Positions 7,793-14,830 of a stretch of 64,000 bases of DNA are shown piece after piece (the stretch's first letter is position 1; each line of letters begins with the position of its first letter). This DNA comes from Bacteroidetes bacterium HGW-Bacteroidetes-10 (GTDB lineage: Bacteria; Bacteroidota; Bacteroidia; Bacteroidales; UBA932): assembly GCA_002842695.1 (NCBI GenBank), contig PHDT01000008.1, forward strand, positions 1 to 64,000, in the 5' to 3' direction. A model generated the notes under the pieces. It was not told the origin of the DNA. It saw only the letters and a program-made list of their open reading frames with translations, and searched no databases. The translations under genes and the position numbers were made by a program.

Positions 7793-8593
7793 ATGAAAAA
7801 AATTGTCTTATTTTTCCTGATCTCCTTTGTTGCTCTCTCCCTGTTCGCTCAGGGAGGAAAAAAGCCGGTTATCGGAATCTCTTCCACCTGGGGAGAGGGT
7901 AGCTCAGCACAGGCTCCCATAACCTATGTGAACTCTGTAATCAGAGCCGGGGGTGTTCCGGTTGTACTTCCTGTGACAGAAGATCCTGAATTGCTGACTG
8001 CAATGCTTGAAAGGGTAGATGCTGTAATTATGACAGGGGGAGAAGATATTGACCCTCTTAAGTGGTTTGGAGAGGAACCGCATCCGGCTCTTGGGGAGGT
8101 TGCTCCAAAAAGAGATGCCTTTGATATAGCTCTTATTCGGATGGCTGTAGGTAAGGGCCTTCCGCTTCTTGGAATCTGCAGGGGGCACCAGTTGCTGAAT
8201 GTTGCCTTTGGCGGATCACTTTATCAGGATATCCCGTCTCAGATGAAGGGGTATTTTGTAAAGCACAGCCAAAAAGCACCGGGCTGGTACGGAACTCATT
8301 CAATTATTATTGATAAAGGCTCTCTTCTTAATAAGCAGATTGGGCTTGACAGCGTTGCCGTAAATACTTTTCACCATCAGGCTGTAAAAGATGTTGCTCC
8401 CGGCTTCAGGGTTACTGCCCGTTCAAAGGACGGAGTGGTTGAGGCAATGGAAAAGATTGGCAGCACGAAGGTCTATGGAGTACAGTTTCACCCTGAGGTA
8501 TTTACCTCAAACGGGTATGATACCTTCCTGGGAATCTTCAGGAGTCTTGTAAACGAAGCCTCTATTTACGGAGCTTCGCGTAAGAAAGAATAA
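7793..8593 (+). CDS. Exported class I glutamine amidotransferase-like hydrolase (peptidase C26)
   Basis: A 266-aa protein with a signal peptide (MKKIVLFFLISFVALSLFA). A C26 domain follows: nucleophile Cys129 in GICRGHQ, and His233 and Glu235 in VQFHPE. C26 includes gamma-glutamyl hydrolase of folates and PuuD, which cleaves gamma-glutamyl-GABA. Export is uncommon for the PuuD group and fits a periplasmic gamma-glutamyl hydrolase. The frame is open 96 bp further upstream inside the AbgT gene, but the signal peptide sets ATG 7793. Its 3' end overlaps the convergent membrane-protein gene by 32 bp. Confidence 0.88.
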   Translation: MKKIVLFFLISFVALSLFAQGGKKPVIGISSTWGEGSSAQAPITYVNSVIRAGGVPVVLPVTEDPELLTAMLERVDAVIMTGGEDIDPLKWFGEEPHPALGEVAPKRDAFDIALIRMAVGKGLPLLGICRGHQLLNVAFGGSLYQDIPSQMKGYFVKHSQKAPGWYGTHSIIIDKGSLLNKQIGLDSVAVNTFHHQAVKDVAPGFRVTARSKDGVVEAMEKIGSTKVYGVQFHPEVFTSNGYDTFLGIFRSLVNEASIYGASRKKE

Positions 8594-9200
8594 GTCCCAG
8601 GACTATTGACAGAGACGCTGCAAAGAGCACTCTGTACTGGTCCGGGAGCATAAATGTAATCGTGTGGGCAGGAATCCAGAATAGCGGGATTGTCTTGCCC
8701 ACTACGAATTTTATGAAACCACTCCAGTCTGTTTTTGAAATAATTACTCCAATACTCTCTCTTGTCTCAATCCATGTGTCGGAAATTCTGTGAGAGGCCA
8801 TAAACACCGGGGCAAATGTGAGATTCATGATTGCAGAGATGTAGAAGGCAGTGAGAAGCCTTGAGAAAAACGAAGCTTCACCTGTCCACAAAAGACCTTT
8901 TGATATTGCCACGTTTACTCCGCCGGTAAAGATTGCGAACATTGCAACAATCATCACACCAAGGATTCCCCAGACAAACATCTTTGCCAGAACACCCTTT
9001 ACGGCTTTCCACTCACCGGTGACCAGCCTTAAAGCAAGAAATTCACCCATCGTTGAGAGAAGGGCGAATTTCATAAATCCCATTATATATGGGTGCATTT
9101 TTGTAATATTTTCAAATGCCTCCCTGGTGGAAGGTATTGCAAGAAAAAGTGATATAGCTGCCAGGAGTGTTACCCAGATAGCGGTGCCGTATTTTGCCAT
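8562..9200 (-). CDS. Mpv17/PMP22-like integral membrane protein
   Basis: A 212-aa protein with four to five hydrophobic segments. Two parts recall the Mpv17/PMP22 family: FMKFALLSTMGEFLALRL near residues 42-59, and a C-terminal W-x-P-A-x-T-I-x-F-x-x-P-x-x-Y-R-V-L stretch followed by a last membrane segment. The second resembles the W-P-x-x-Q-x-x-N-F-x-x-V-P-x-x-Y-R-V signature of Mpv17. The resemblance was seen by eye. Mpv17 proteins are known mainly as eukaryotic organelle membrane channels; the bacterial role is unknown. The gene overlaps the 3' end of the convergent C26 hydrolase. Confidence 0.65.
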   Translation of the reverse strand: MAKYGTAIWVTLLAAISLFLAIPSTREAFENITKMHPYIMGFMKFALLSTMGEFLALRLVTGEWKAVKGVLAKMFVWGILGVMIVAMFAIFTGGVNVAISKGLLWTGEASFFSRLLTAFYISAIMNLTFAPVFMASHRISDTWIETRESIGVIISKTDWSGFIKFVVGKTIPLFWIPAHTITFMLPDQYRVLFAASLSIVLGLILSYAKLRK

Positions 9201-9227
9201 TGATTGTTTTTATGGCAAATATAGCCT

Positions 9228-10787
9228 TTATCTCCTTTTCTTTCCGAATGAATTTTGCGATTTCTTCCGGCTGTTCTTGCCAAAATACCTCTTCTTTGAA
9301 GCGGTTCCGCTGCTTCTTTCGGCTTTCATGTCTGCTGCAATCAGGTCTTGCCAAACCTCATCCTTGCGGGATAAAACCGGTCTTGCCTGAGCATCTTCCT
9401 GCTCTCTTGAGTAGTTTCTCTCTCTTACAGGCGCTCTCTCATTTCTCTCTCCCCTGTAACCTCTGTCACTTCTCTCACCTCTGTCGCTCCTGTCACTTCT
9501 AACTGCTCTGTCTCTGCCCTCTGACCTGTCACCTCTTGGTGCAACTCTTTCTGCTCTCTCTCCTCCTCCGGCATTCTCTTTCTTCAACTCTCTCGGTGCT
9601 CTTTTTGTAACTTCGTGCTCGAGAATATCAAGTTTTTTGCCAATAAGTTTCTGGATGCTTTTTAGAAGCGATCTCTCTTTGTTGTCGCAGAATGAAAGGG
9701 CAATGCCTGACATTCCGGCTCTGCCTGTACGGCCAATCCTGTGGACATAACTCTCCGGATCCTCTGGAAGATCGTAGTTAATTACGTGTGAAAGGCGGTT
9801 TATATCAATTCCTCTTGATGCTATGTCTGTTGCAATAAGAACTCGTATCTTTTTGCTTTTGAACATATTGAGTGCGGCTTGTCTTGCGCTTTGAGACTTG
9901 TTTCCGTGGATTGCATCACTTTTGATACCTTCCAGCATAAGCCCTTTTGCGATTCTGTCTGCTCCATGTTTTGTTCTTGAGAAAACAAGTACAGATTCTT
10001 TACTCTCATCCTTGAGAAGATCTACCAGCAGTGGAAGTTTTTCGTCCCTGTCTGCGTAGTAAAGATATTGTTCTATTGTGTCCACTGTTGAAGATACAGG
10101 AGTAACTTCAACTCTTACGGGATCCCTTAGGATACTCTCTGCAAGATGCGCTATCTCATCCGGCATTGTTGCCGAAAAGAGAAGAGTCTGCCTTTTTGTA
10201 GGAAGCGTAGATACCACTTTGCGGATATCATTAATAAATCCCATGTCCAGCATGCGGTCTGCCTCGTCAAGTACGAGAAACTGCACGCTTCTCAGGTCTA
10301 CATATCCCTGGCCCATAAGGTCAAGAAGTCTGCCTGGTGTTGCTATAAGAACATCAACGCCTCTTCTCAGGGCGTCTGTCTGCGGGCGTTGTCCAACGCC
10401 TCCGAATACTACCGTGTGTACAAGTCCGGTATATCTGCCATATGTACTGAAACTCTCGTCAATCTGAACGGCGAGTTCACGTGTGGGTGTAAGGACAAGC
10501 GCCTTAATCTCTCTTCCGGGTCCTCTTCCTCTCTTTTTAAGTCTGCTCTCCTGGCTGACTTTAACTTCCTGAACCGGTTCGTTCTGGCATGAGAGAAATA
10601 TATTCTGAATAATAGGAATAGAAAATGCAGCCGTTTTACCGGTGCCTGTCTGTGCGCAACCAAGAACATCGTGGTTATTTAAAATAATCGGGATTGCCTG
10701 TTGCTGAATTGGTGTAGGGGCTGAATAGCCCGCTTGATTAAGAGCCCGCAATACAGGCTCGATAATTTCTAAATTTTCAAACGTCAT
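9228..10787 (-). CDS. rhlE: DEAD-box RNA helicase, RhlE-like
   Basis: A 519-aa ATP-dependent RNA helicase. The Q motif is PTPIQQQA (25-32), motif I is AQTGTGKT (45-52), DEAD is at 174-177, SAT follows, and HRIGRTGRAG is present, so the helicase core is complete. A basic insertion lies at about 70-92. The last 120 residues are a low-complexity tail rich in RGDRSDR-type repeats, probably an RNA-binding region. It likely acts in ribosome assembly or RNA decay. A minus-strand TACCTTTG element (10796-10803) lies 9 bp upstream of the start, so the 5' UTR would be very short. Confidence 0.93.
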   Translation of the reverse strand: MTFENLEIIEPVLRALNQAGYSAPTPIQQQAIPIILNNHDVLGCAQTGTGKTAAFSIPIIQNIFLSCQNEPVQEVKVSQESRLKKRGRGPGREIKALVLTPTRELAVQIDESFSTYGRYTGLVHTVVFGGVGQRPQTDALRRGVDVLIATPGRLLDLMGQGYVDLRSVQFLVLDEADRMLDMGFINDIRKVVSTLPTKRQTLLFSATMPDEIAHLAESILRDPVRVEVTPVSSTVDTIEQYLYYADRDEKLPLLVDLLKDESKESVLVFSRTKHGADRIAKGLMLEGIKSDAIHGNKSQSARQAALNMFKSKKIRVLIATDIASRGIDINRLSHVINYDLPEDPESYVHRIGRTGRAGMSGIALSFCDNKERSLLKSIQKLIGKKLDILEHEVTKRAPRELKKENAGGGERAERVAPRGDRSEGRDRAVRSDRSDRGERSDRGYRGERNERAPVRERNYSREQEDAQARPVLSRKDEVWQDLIAADMKAERSSGTASKKRYFGKNSRKKSQNSFGKKRR

Positions 10788-10907
10788 TAGGGGCGCAAAG
10801 GTACTACAAAATCGGAAACAAACAACTTATCAACAATTTTCTGCCCGATTTTTGCTGCAGAAAAGGTGAAGGTGAATGCGTTTCCTTTGTCTGGTTAATT
10901 CTTTGCC

Positions 10908-11903
10908 TCAATGATTTTTCCGGAAAAGGTCAATAAAAATTGATGAATCTTTTCGAGCCAGCATAACAGGCTCTCCGCTGTTAATCTTAACATTTCTGGC
11001 ATCGTACACCAACCCTGCAAACCCCGCTTTCATATCTGAATAGTATCCGTCAACCGGATGAGAAAACATCTTAATTATCCAGTTGTATACAAGCGAAGGA
11101 TCATAAATGGAAAATGGGAAGAAATCCTTGTTGGGAACTCCGGTGCCCGGGTGCCACCTTCTGCGGCTCTCAATATCATAGCTCCCAACTCTTTTCTGCT
11201 TGTTGTACCTTCCGCCAATAAGAGAGTAAGGAATATTTACCTCTACCCGCCAGTCGGGATTATCAATGCACACTCCGGCGGCTTCAAGCGCAGAGAGGGC
11301 AAATGAAGAGCAGCCGGCACCCTCTTTTTCATATCTTGGCCAGAAGGCTCCGCCATAATAATTGCAGGGAGTGAATCCGCTTTTTCCCTCTCTGGAAAAA
11401 TTTTCCAGAAATGTTTTGACCCGGAGCGCAGATTCCCTGTTGAGCCTGTATCTGATGTATGCCGCGCCTGTTCCCTTTTTTGAGTAGTGATCCAGCAGGG
11501 CCGTAATCTCTTCTTTTGTTTCAAGACGGCCTTTCATTGGAACACCAAGTATAGCGAGCCCTATCTTCTCTTTCATGAAAAGCTGAATTTTTTCACTGTT
11601 GGATGTCGAGCGCATTGCAGCATAAACAACGCTGTCAACTACAGGAGATTCAAACTTAATGAGCATGTGTCCTATTGAGTAAGAGTACTTCACAAATCTG
11701 GATACAAGAAAACTTGCAATGGATGTCCTGTATAGTCTGGCAGGAGATCCCCAGTCCAGTTTTGAGTATGAAGGAATCGCATAAATTGTGAGTTCATGTA
11801 CCTTAGCAGTGTCCTGAATATATGGCTCTGCCCCCTGCATTTTTCCAGCGGAAAACAACAGGAGGGAATAAAACAGGAGCTTACCGAACAATAATCTGTT
11901 CAT
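10908..11903 (-). CDS. Secreted papain-like (permuted NlpC/P60-like) protein, copy A
   Basis: A 331-aa protein with a signal peptide. Its C-terminal motif GAGCSSFALSALE (Cys198) and upstream GHMLIKF (His79) are shared with the neighbouring copy. His before Cys, with the Cys at the start of a helix, is the order seen in circularly permuted NlpC/P60 or LRAT-like papain folds. A hydrolase of peptidoglycan, amide or ester bonds is therefore possible, but this is inference. Other shared blocks are YGGAFWP, GGR-x-N, RRRWHPGTGVPNKDF and YDPS-x-x-x-NWI. It lies 15 bp downstream of copy B and probably shares its transcript. Confidence 0.7.
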   Translation of the reverse strand: MNRLLFGKLLFYSLLLFSAGKMQGAEPYIQDTAKVHELTIYAIPSYSKLDWGSPARLYRTSIASFLVSRFVKYSYSIGHMLIKFESPVVDSVVYAAMRSTSNSEKIQLFMKEKIGLAILGVPMKGRLETKEEITALLDHYSKKGTGAAYIRYRLNRESALRVKTFLENFSREGKSGFTPCNYYGGAFWPRYEKEGAGCSSFALSALEAAGVCIDNPDWRVEVNIPYSLIGGRYNKQKRVGSYDIESRRRWHPGTGVPNKDFFPFSIYDPSLVYNWIIKMFSHPVDGYYSDMKAGFAGLVYDARNVKINSGEPVMLARKDSSIFIDLFRKNH

Positions 11904-11918
11904 GGTGTCCTTTTTGTG

Positions 11919-12917
11919 TTACTTAATAAAGAAGGATGCCTGGGATCTTTTCCGGAAAACCGGATTATCTTCTGATATTTTTATATTTCTTGCATTATAG
12001 TACAGCCCGGGAATTGCCGTTTTAGACTTAGCCGTACCCATTTTTTTTACCGGGACAAACCCCTCTGAGGTTTTATCCGGGTTGATTCGTTGTCTGAGAA
12101 TCCAGTTAAAAATCATACTGGGATCATAAGTTCTGAGTGGTACGAAATCTTTGTTAACAACACCCTCTCCGCTATGCCATTCTTTCCGGCGTTTGATATC
12201 TTTTCCTTTTACCCTTTTTCCGTCATTGTTTCTGCCACCAAGAAGATCCATAGGAATGAGCAGGTCTGCAAACCAGTCTGCTCTCTCAATTATGAAACCT
12301 GTGGTTTCAAGTGCAGACATCCCGAATGAACTGCAACCGGCACCTTCATTTTCAAAGAGTGGCCAAAATGCTCCGCCGTACTGGTCCGACGGGGATTTAC
12401 CATCACTGTTTTTGGTTGTAAACCTGCGGATATATTCAAGAACTCGTTTTGCTGCCTCACCATTTAGAGCAAACTGCATGAATGCAAGTTTTTTCTTTGC
12501 AGAAAAGCGATCAATTTTTTTGCGCAGCTCATGACTGGTCTCCATTCTCCCTTCTACAGGAGTGCCAAGTATTGAGAGGCCGACTTTCTCTTTAAGCACC
12601 ATGTTACGCTGCTCCTTTCCTGAAACACTCGTAATTGATGTAAGAATCACAGAATCACAGAGAGGTGTGCGGAGTTCGATGAACATGTGCCCTATAGGAT
12701 ACTCCTTTTTCTGGAAAAATGACTCGGAATAACTATTGATTGCACTTTTGTAAAGTTTTGAGGGGCTGCTCCAGTCTATAGGTGAGAAAGAGGGTATTAC
12801 ATAGATTGTGAGTTCGTGGGAAACCTCATTATCTTGAACTGTTGCCTCAACCGGAGAAGAGAAAGACAGAAAGAAGACAATTAAAAATAACCTGATATAT
12901 GCCGCGCCTCGAAACAT
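11919..12917 (-). CDS. Secreted papain-like (permuted NlpC/P60-like) protein, copy B
   Basis: A 332-aa paralogue of the next gene downstream, colinear along its whole length. It has a signal peptide (to about residue 25), His77 in IGHMFIEL and Cys195 in GAGCSSFGMSALE. Shared blocks include ELTIYVIPSFSPIDWSSPS, SILGTPVEGRMET, YGGAFWP and YDPSMIFNWI. The two copies have diverged clearly, so the duplication is old. Exported or periplasmic hydrolase activity is inferred from the His/Cys arrangement only. The 5' flank to the DUF1295 gene is just 30 bp. Confidence 0.7.
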   Translation of the reverse strand: MFRGAAYIRLFLIVFFLSFSSPVEATVQDNEVSHELTIYVIPSFSPIDWSSPSKLYKSAINSYSESFFQKKEYPIGHMFIELRTPLCDSVILTSITSVSGKEQRNMVLKEKVGLSILGTPVEGRMETSHELRKKIDRFSAKKKLAFMQFALNGEAAKRVLEYIRRFTTKNSDGKSPSDQYGGAFWPLFENEGAGCSSFGMSALETTGFIIERADWFADLLIPMDLLGGRNNDGKRVKGKDIKRRKEWHSGEGVVNKDFVPLRTYDPSMIFNWILRQRINPDKTSEGFVPVKKMGTAKSKTAIPGLYYNARNIKISEDNPVFRKRSQASFFIK

Positions 12918-12947
12918 GGCATAAAGATAGTATTTTTCTGAAATATG

Positions 12948-13820
12948 TTAAAAAAGCCTTGGCAGAAAGCGCGGAACCCTCTTCTGATACTCCTTGTATT
13001 CAGGGTACTTGCTGCTGCTGATTCTCTCCGTAAGCGTGCTGCTTCCTATAAACAGAAGAATAAGAAGGATTGCCCCGGATGCACTCCAGTTGAGCCACTC
13101 TCCGGATGCAGAGGCTCCGAAAATATAGAAGAAGACCCACACAGCCTGTTCAGCTGCAAAGTTGGGATGCCTGGACTTTGAGAACAAACCGTCAGAAATA
13201 AAACCGTTCTTAAGCGAGCGTGCAAATCTATCCTGATGAGGTGCCGCTCCTTTTTTTTGTTGCTGAAAACTGAATAACTGATTATCTGCTGTAGTTTCAA
13301 TTATTAAAGCACCAATTATAAGAATTGCGGCAATAATATCTGCCGCAGAAAGAGGAGTATCTGTATACCGGGCAGCAACAAGAAGCGGAGTTGAAAACAA
13401 AAGAATAAGAATGTTCTGATATAGCGAAATGAAAAGCAGATTGAAAATTCCAAAACGAATTCGTCCCCGGAGCATTGGTTTTCTTCTCATAATCTCCCAC
13501 CTGTAATCCTCTTCGCCTCTCCACGGAATCCTGCTGTATCCTCCCTTTCTTGCAAAGTTGAGACTGAGCCTCAAGCCCCATGCTGCAACAAGAATGGTCA
13601 TTATCCAGATGCGGGGAGAGTCAGGGAAGTTATATAAAACAATTATGGAGTATATGACCGGCATAATACTCCATAGCTTGTCTACCTGACTGTAATTGCG
13701 CACGATTTCCGAGACAACAAAGCATATAAGGGCAGTAACCAGCATGACTGTTGCAAGATTGCCGGCCAGATTGATTATCTGGCTGTTCCCATTGAAAAAA
13801 TCGTGCAGCAGATTTTCCAT
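12948..13820 (-). CDS. DUF1295 family membrane protein (steroid 5-alpha-reductase-like)
   Basis: A 290-aa membrane protein with about seven hydrophobic segments. The C-terminal SRHPNFAAEQAVWVFFYIFG block and the PEYKEYQKRVPRFLP end are the usual marks of DUF1295, a relative of steroid 5-alpha-reductases and isoprenylcysteine methyltransferases. An internal GGYSRIPWRGEEDYRWE motif is also typical. The substrate is unknown and is presumably a lipid. The start codon overlaps the stop of the upstream 71-aa gene (TGATG), suggesting translational coupling. Confidence 0.85.
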   Translation of the reverse strand: MENLLHDFFNGNSQIINLAGNLATVMLVTALICFVVSEIVRNYSQVDKLWSIMPVIYSIIVLYNFPDSPRIWIMTILVAAWGLRLSLNFARKGGYSRIPWRGEEDYRWEIMRRKPMLRGRIRFGIFNLLFISLYQNILILLFSTPLLVAARYTDTPLSAADIIAAILIIGALIIETTADNQLFSFQQQKKGAAPHQDRFARSLKNGFISDGLFSKSRHPNFAAEQAVWVFFYIFGASASGEWLNWSASGAILLILLFIGSSTLTERISSSKYPEYKEYQKRVPRFLPRLF

Positions 13821-14035
13821 CAGGCTGTGAAAATTCTGTGAATTTGTTCGTTTGCTATCTCCTGGCAGCTTACTTTTTTGTAAATGTTAACGAATTTGTG
13901 CTCACTTTTGAACCTCTCGAAAGCCGACATTTCATCCGATCCCTCTCCCCAGCCTAGTACCTGGCTGTTTTCTGTTTCGTTTCCGTCAGGATCCAGTGTC
14001 GAGCCGTCGCAAGTAAAAAAGATATATTTTCTCAT
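13820..14035 (-). CDS. Small conserved hypothetical protein
   Basis: A 71-aa soluble protein of unknown function. It begins MRKYIFFTCDGSTLDPDGNE, then contains an acidic NSQVLGWGEGSDEMSAFERF segment. The look is that of a small cytosolic beta-strand/helix protein; I recognise no family. Support for the gene comes from the TGATG overlap with the downstream DUF1295 start and from its bacterial-style composition. Confidence 0.6.
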   Translation of the reverse strand: MRKYIFFTCDGSTLDPDGNETENSQVLGWGEGSDEMSAFERFKSEHKFVNIYKKVSCQEIANEQIHRIFTA

Positions 14036-14101
14036 AATCGTTTAAATGGTTTAAATTGTAATTACAAGACAATATAGCAAAAAATATTTCAGGCTCCAAG
14101 T

Positions 14102-14626
14102 TTAGAACCTGAATCCTATGCGGATATCCCAGCCGCGGAGAAATTTGTTGAGGTATTCGTTGTAGTCAAGATCGTTGAAAACATCGTGTTTCTGGTATAG
14201 AAAACCAGTCTGGAAATATAGACCGTATCCCTTGAATATATTGAAGTCTGAACCAAAATATGCTGCATATGATACACCATAACCTTCGCCCATCTTTGTG
14301 CCTGGTGAAAAAGTGTATCCCACATTCATAAGAAAATAGGGAGATATTTTCTTTTCTGTAAAGTTTAGTTTGAATCTTGCATAAAGAGGAATGAGGTATT
14401 TTTCGTATTCACCGTCAGTTATGCCTATTCCTGTTCCCGCTCCTACGGTGGCTAGCTTTGAAAGTCTGAAATCATAGTTGAAAGCTGCATTGAAAACGCT
14501 GCTTCTGATATCTCCAACGCCAAGGGCATAGCCAACTTCAGCAGATTTTTCGAATACCCTCTCTTTTTGCGCAGAGATGGTAATACTGATGAGCATTATG
14601 GAGAAGAGAACTACAAGTTTTTTCAT
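14102..14626 (-). CDS. Outer-membrane beta-barrel protein
   Basis: A 174-aa protein beginning MKKLVVLFSIMLISITISAQ, a signal peptide ending in AQ. Alternating strands follow (for example SSVFNAAFNYDFRLSKLATV), and the C-terminus is DIRIGFRF, the aromatic end required for barrel insertion. It resembles small OmpA/OmpW-like barrels of Bacteroidetes; function is unknown. The frame extends 36 bp upstream, but that would overlap the yqaE-like gene and lacks a signal sequence at the start. It lies 16 bp after that gene. Confidence 0.8.
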   Translation of the reverse strand: MKKLVVLFSIMLISITISAQKERVFEKSAEVGYALGVGDIRSSVFNAAFNYDFRLSKLATVGAGTGIGITDGEYEKYLIPLYARFKLNFTEKKISPYFLMNVGYTFSPGTKMGEGYGVSYAAYFGSDFNIFKGYGLYFQTGFLYQKHDVFNDLDYNEYLNKFLRGWDIRIGFRF

Positions 14627-14642
14627 AATCAGAAAGATTAGT

Positions 14643-14798
14643 TTATCTGTGCCGGTTAACAATTATGAGCGCGGCAATCACCCCCGGAACCCATCCGGCA
14701 AGAGTAAGCAGGAAGACAAGAAGGATTGATCCGCAGCCGTAATCAATCACAGCCAGCGGCGGGAACAGAATGCAAATGAGCGCTCTAATAAATGACAT
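14643..14798 (-). CDS. YqaE/Pmp3 family small membrane protein
   Basis: A 51-aa gene on the minus strand. The protein starts MSFIRALICILFPPLAVIDY and contains FLLTLAGWVPGVIAALIIV. Two hydrophobic helices with F-P-P-L-A-V in the first and L-T-x-x-G-W-x-P-G in the second are the signature of YqaE/Pmp3 (UPF0057) proteins, which in yeast affect membrane potential and salt tolerance. The minus strand has TAAGTTTG just upstream of the ATG, so a near-leaderless transcript is possible. The barrel protein gene follows 16 bp downstream. Confidence 0.88.
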   Translation of the reverse strand: MSFIRALICILFPPLAVIDYGCGSILLVFLLTLAGWVPGVIAALIIVNRHR

Positions 14799-14830
14799 AA
14801 CATACAAACTTAAGAAAAAATTTCTTTTTA

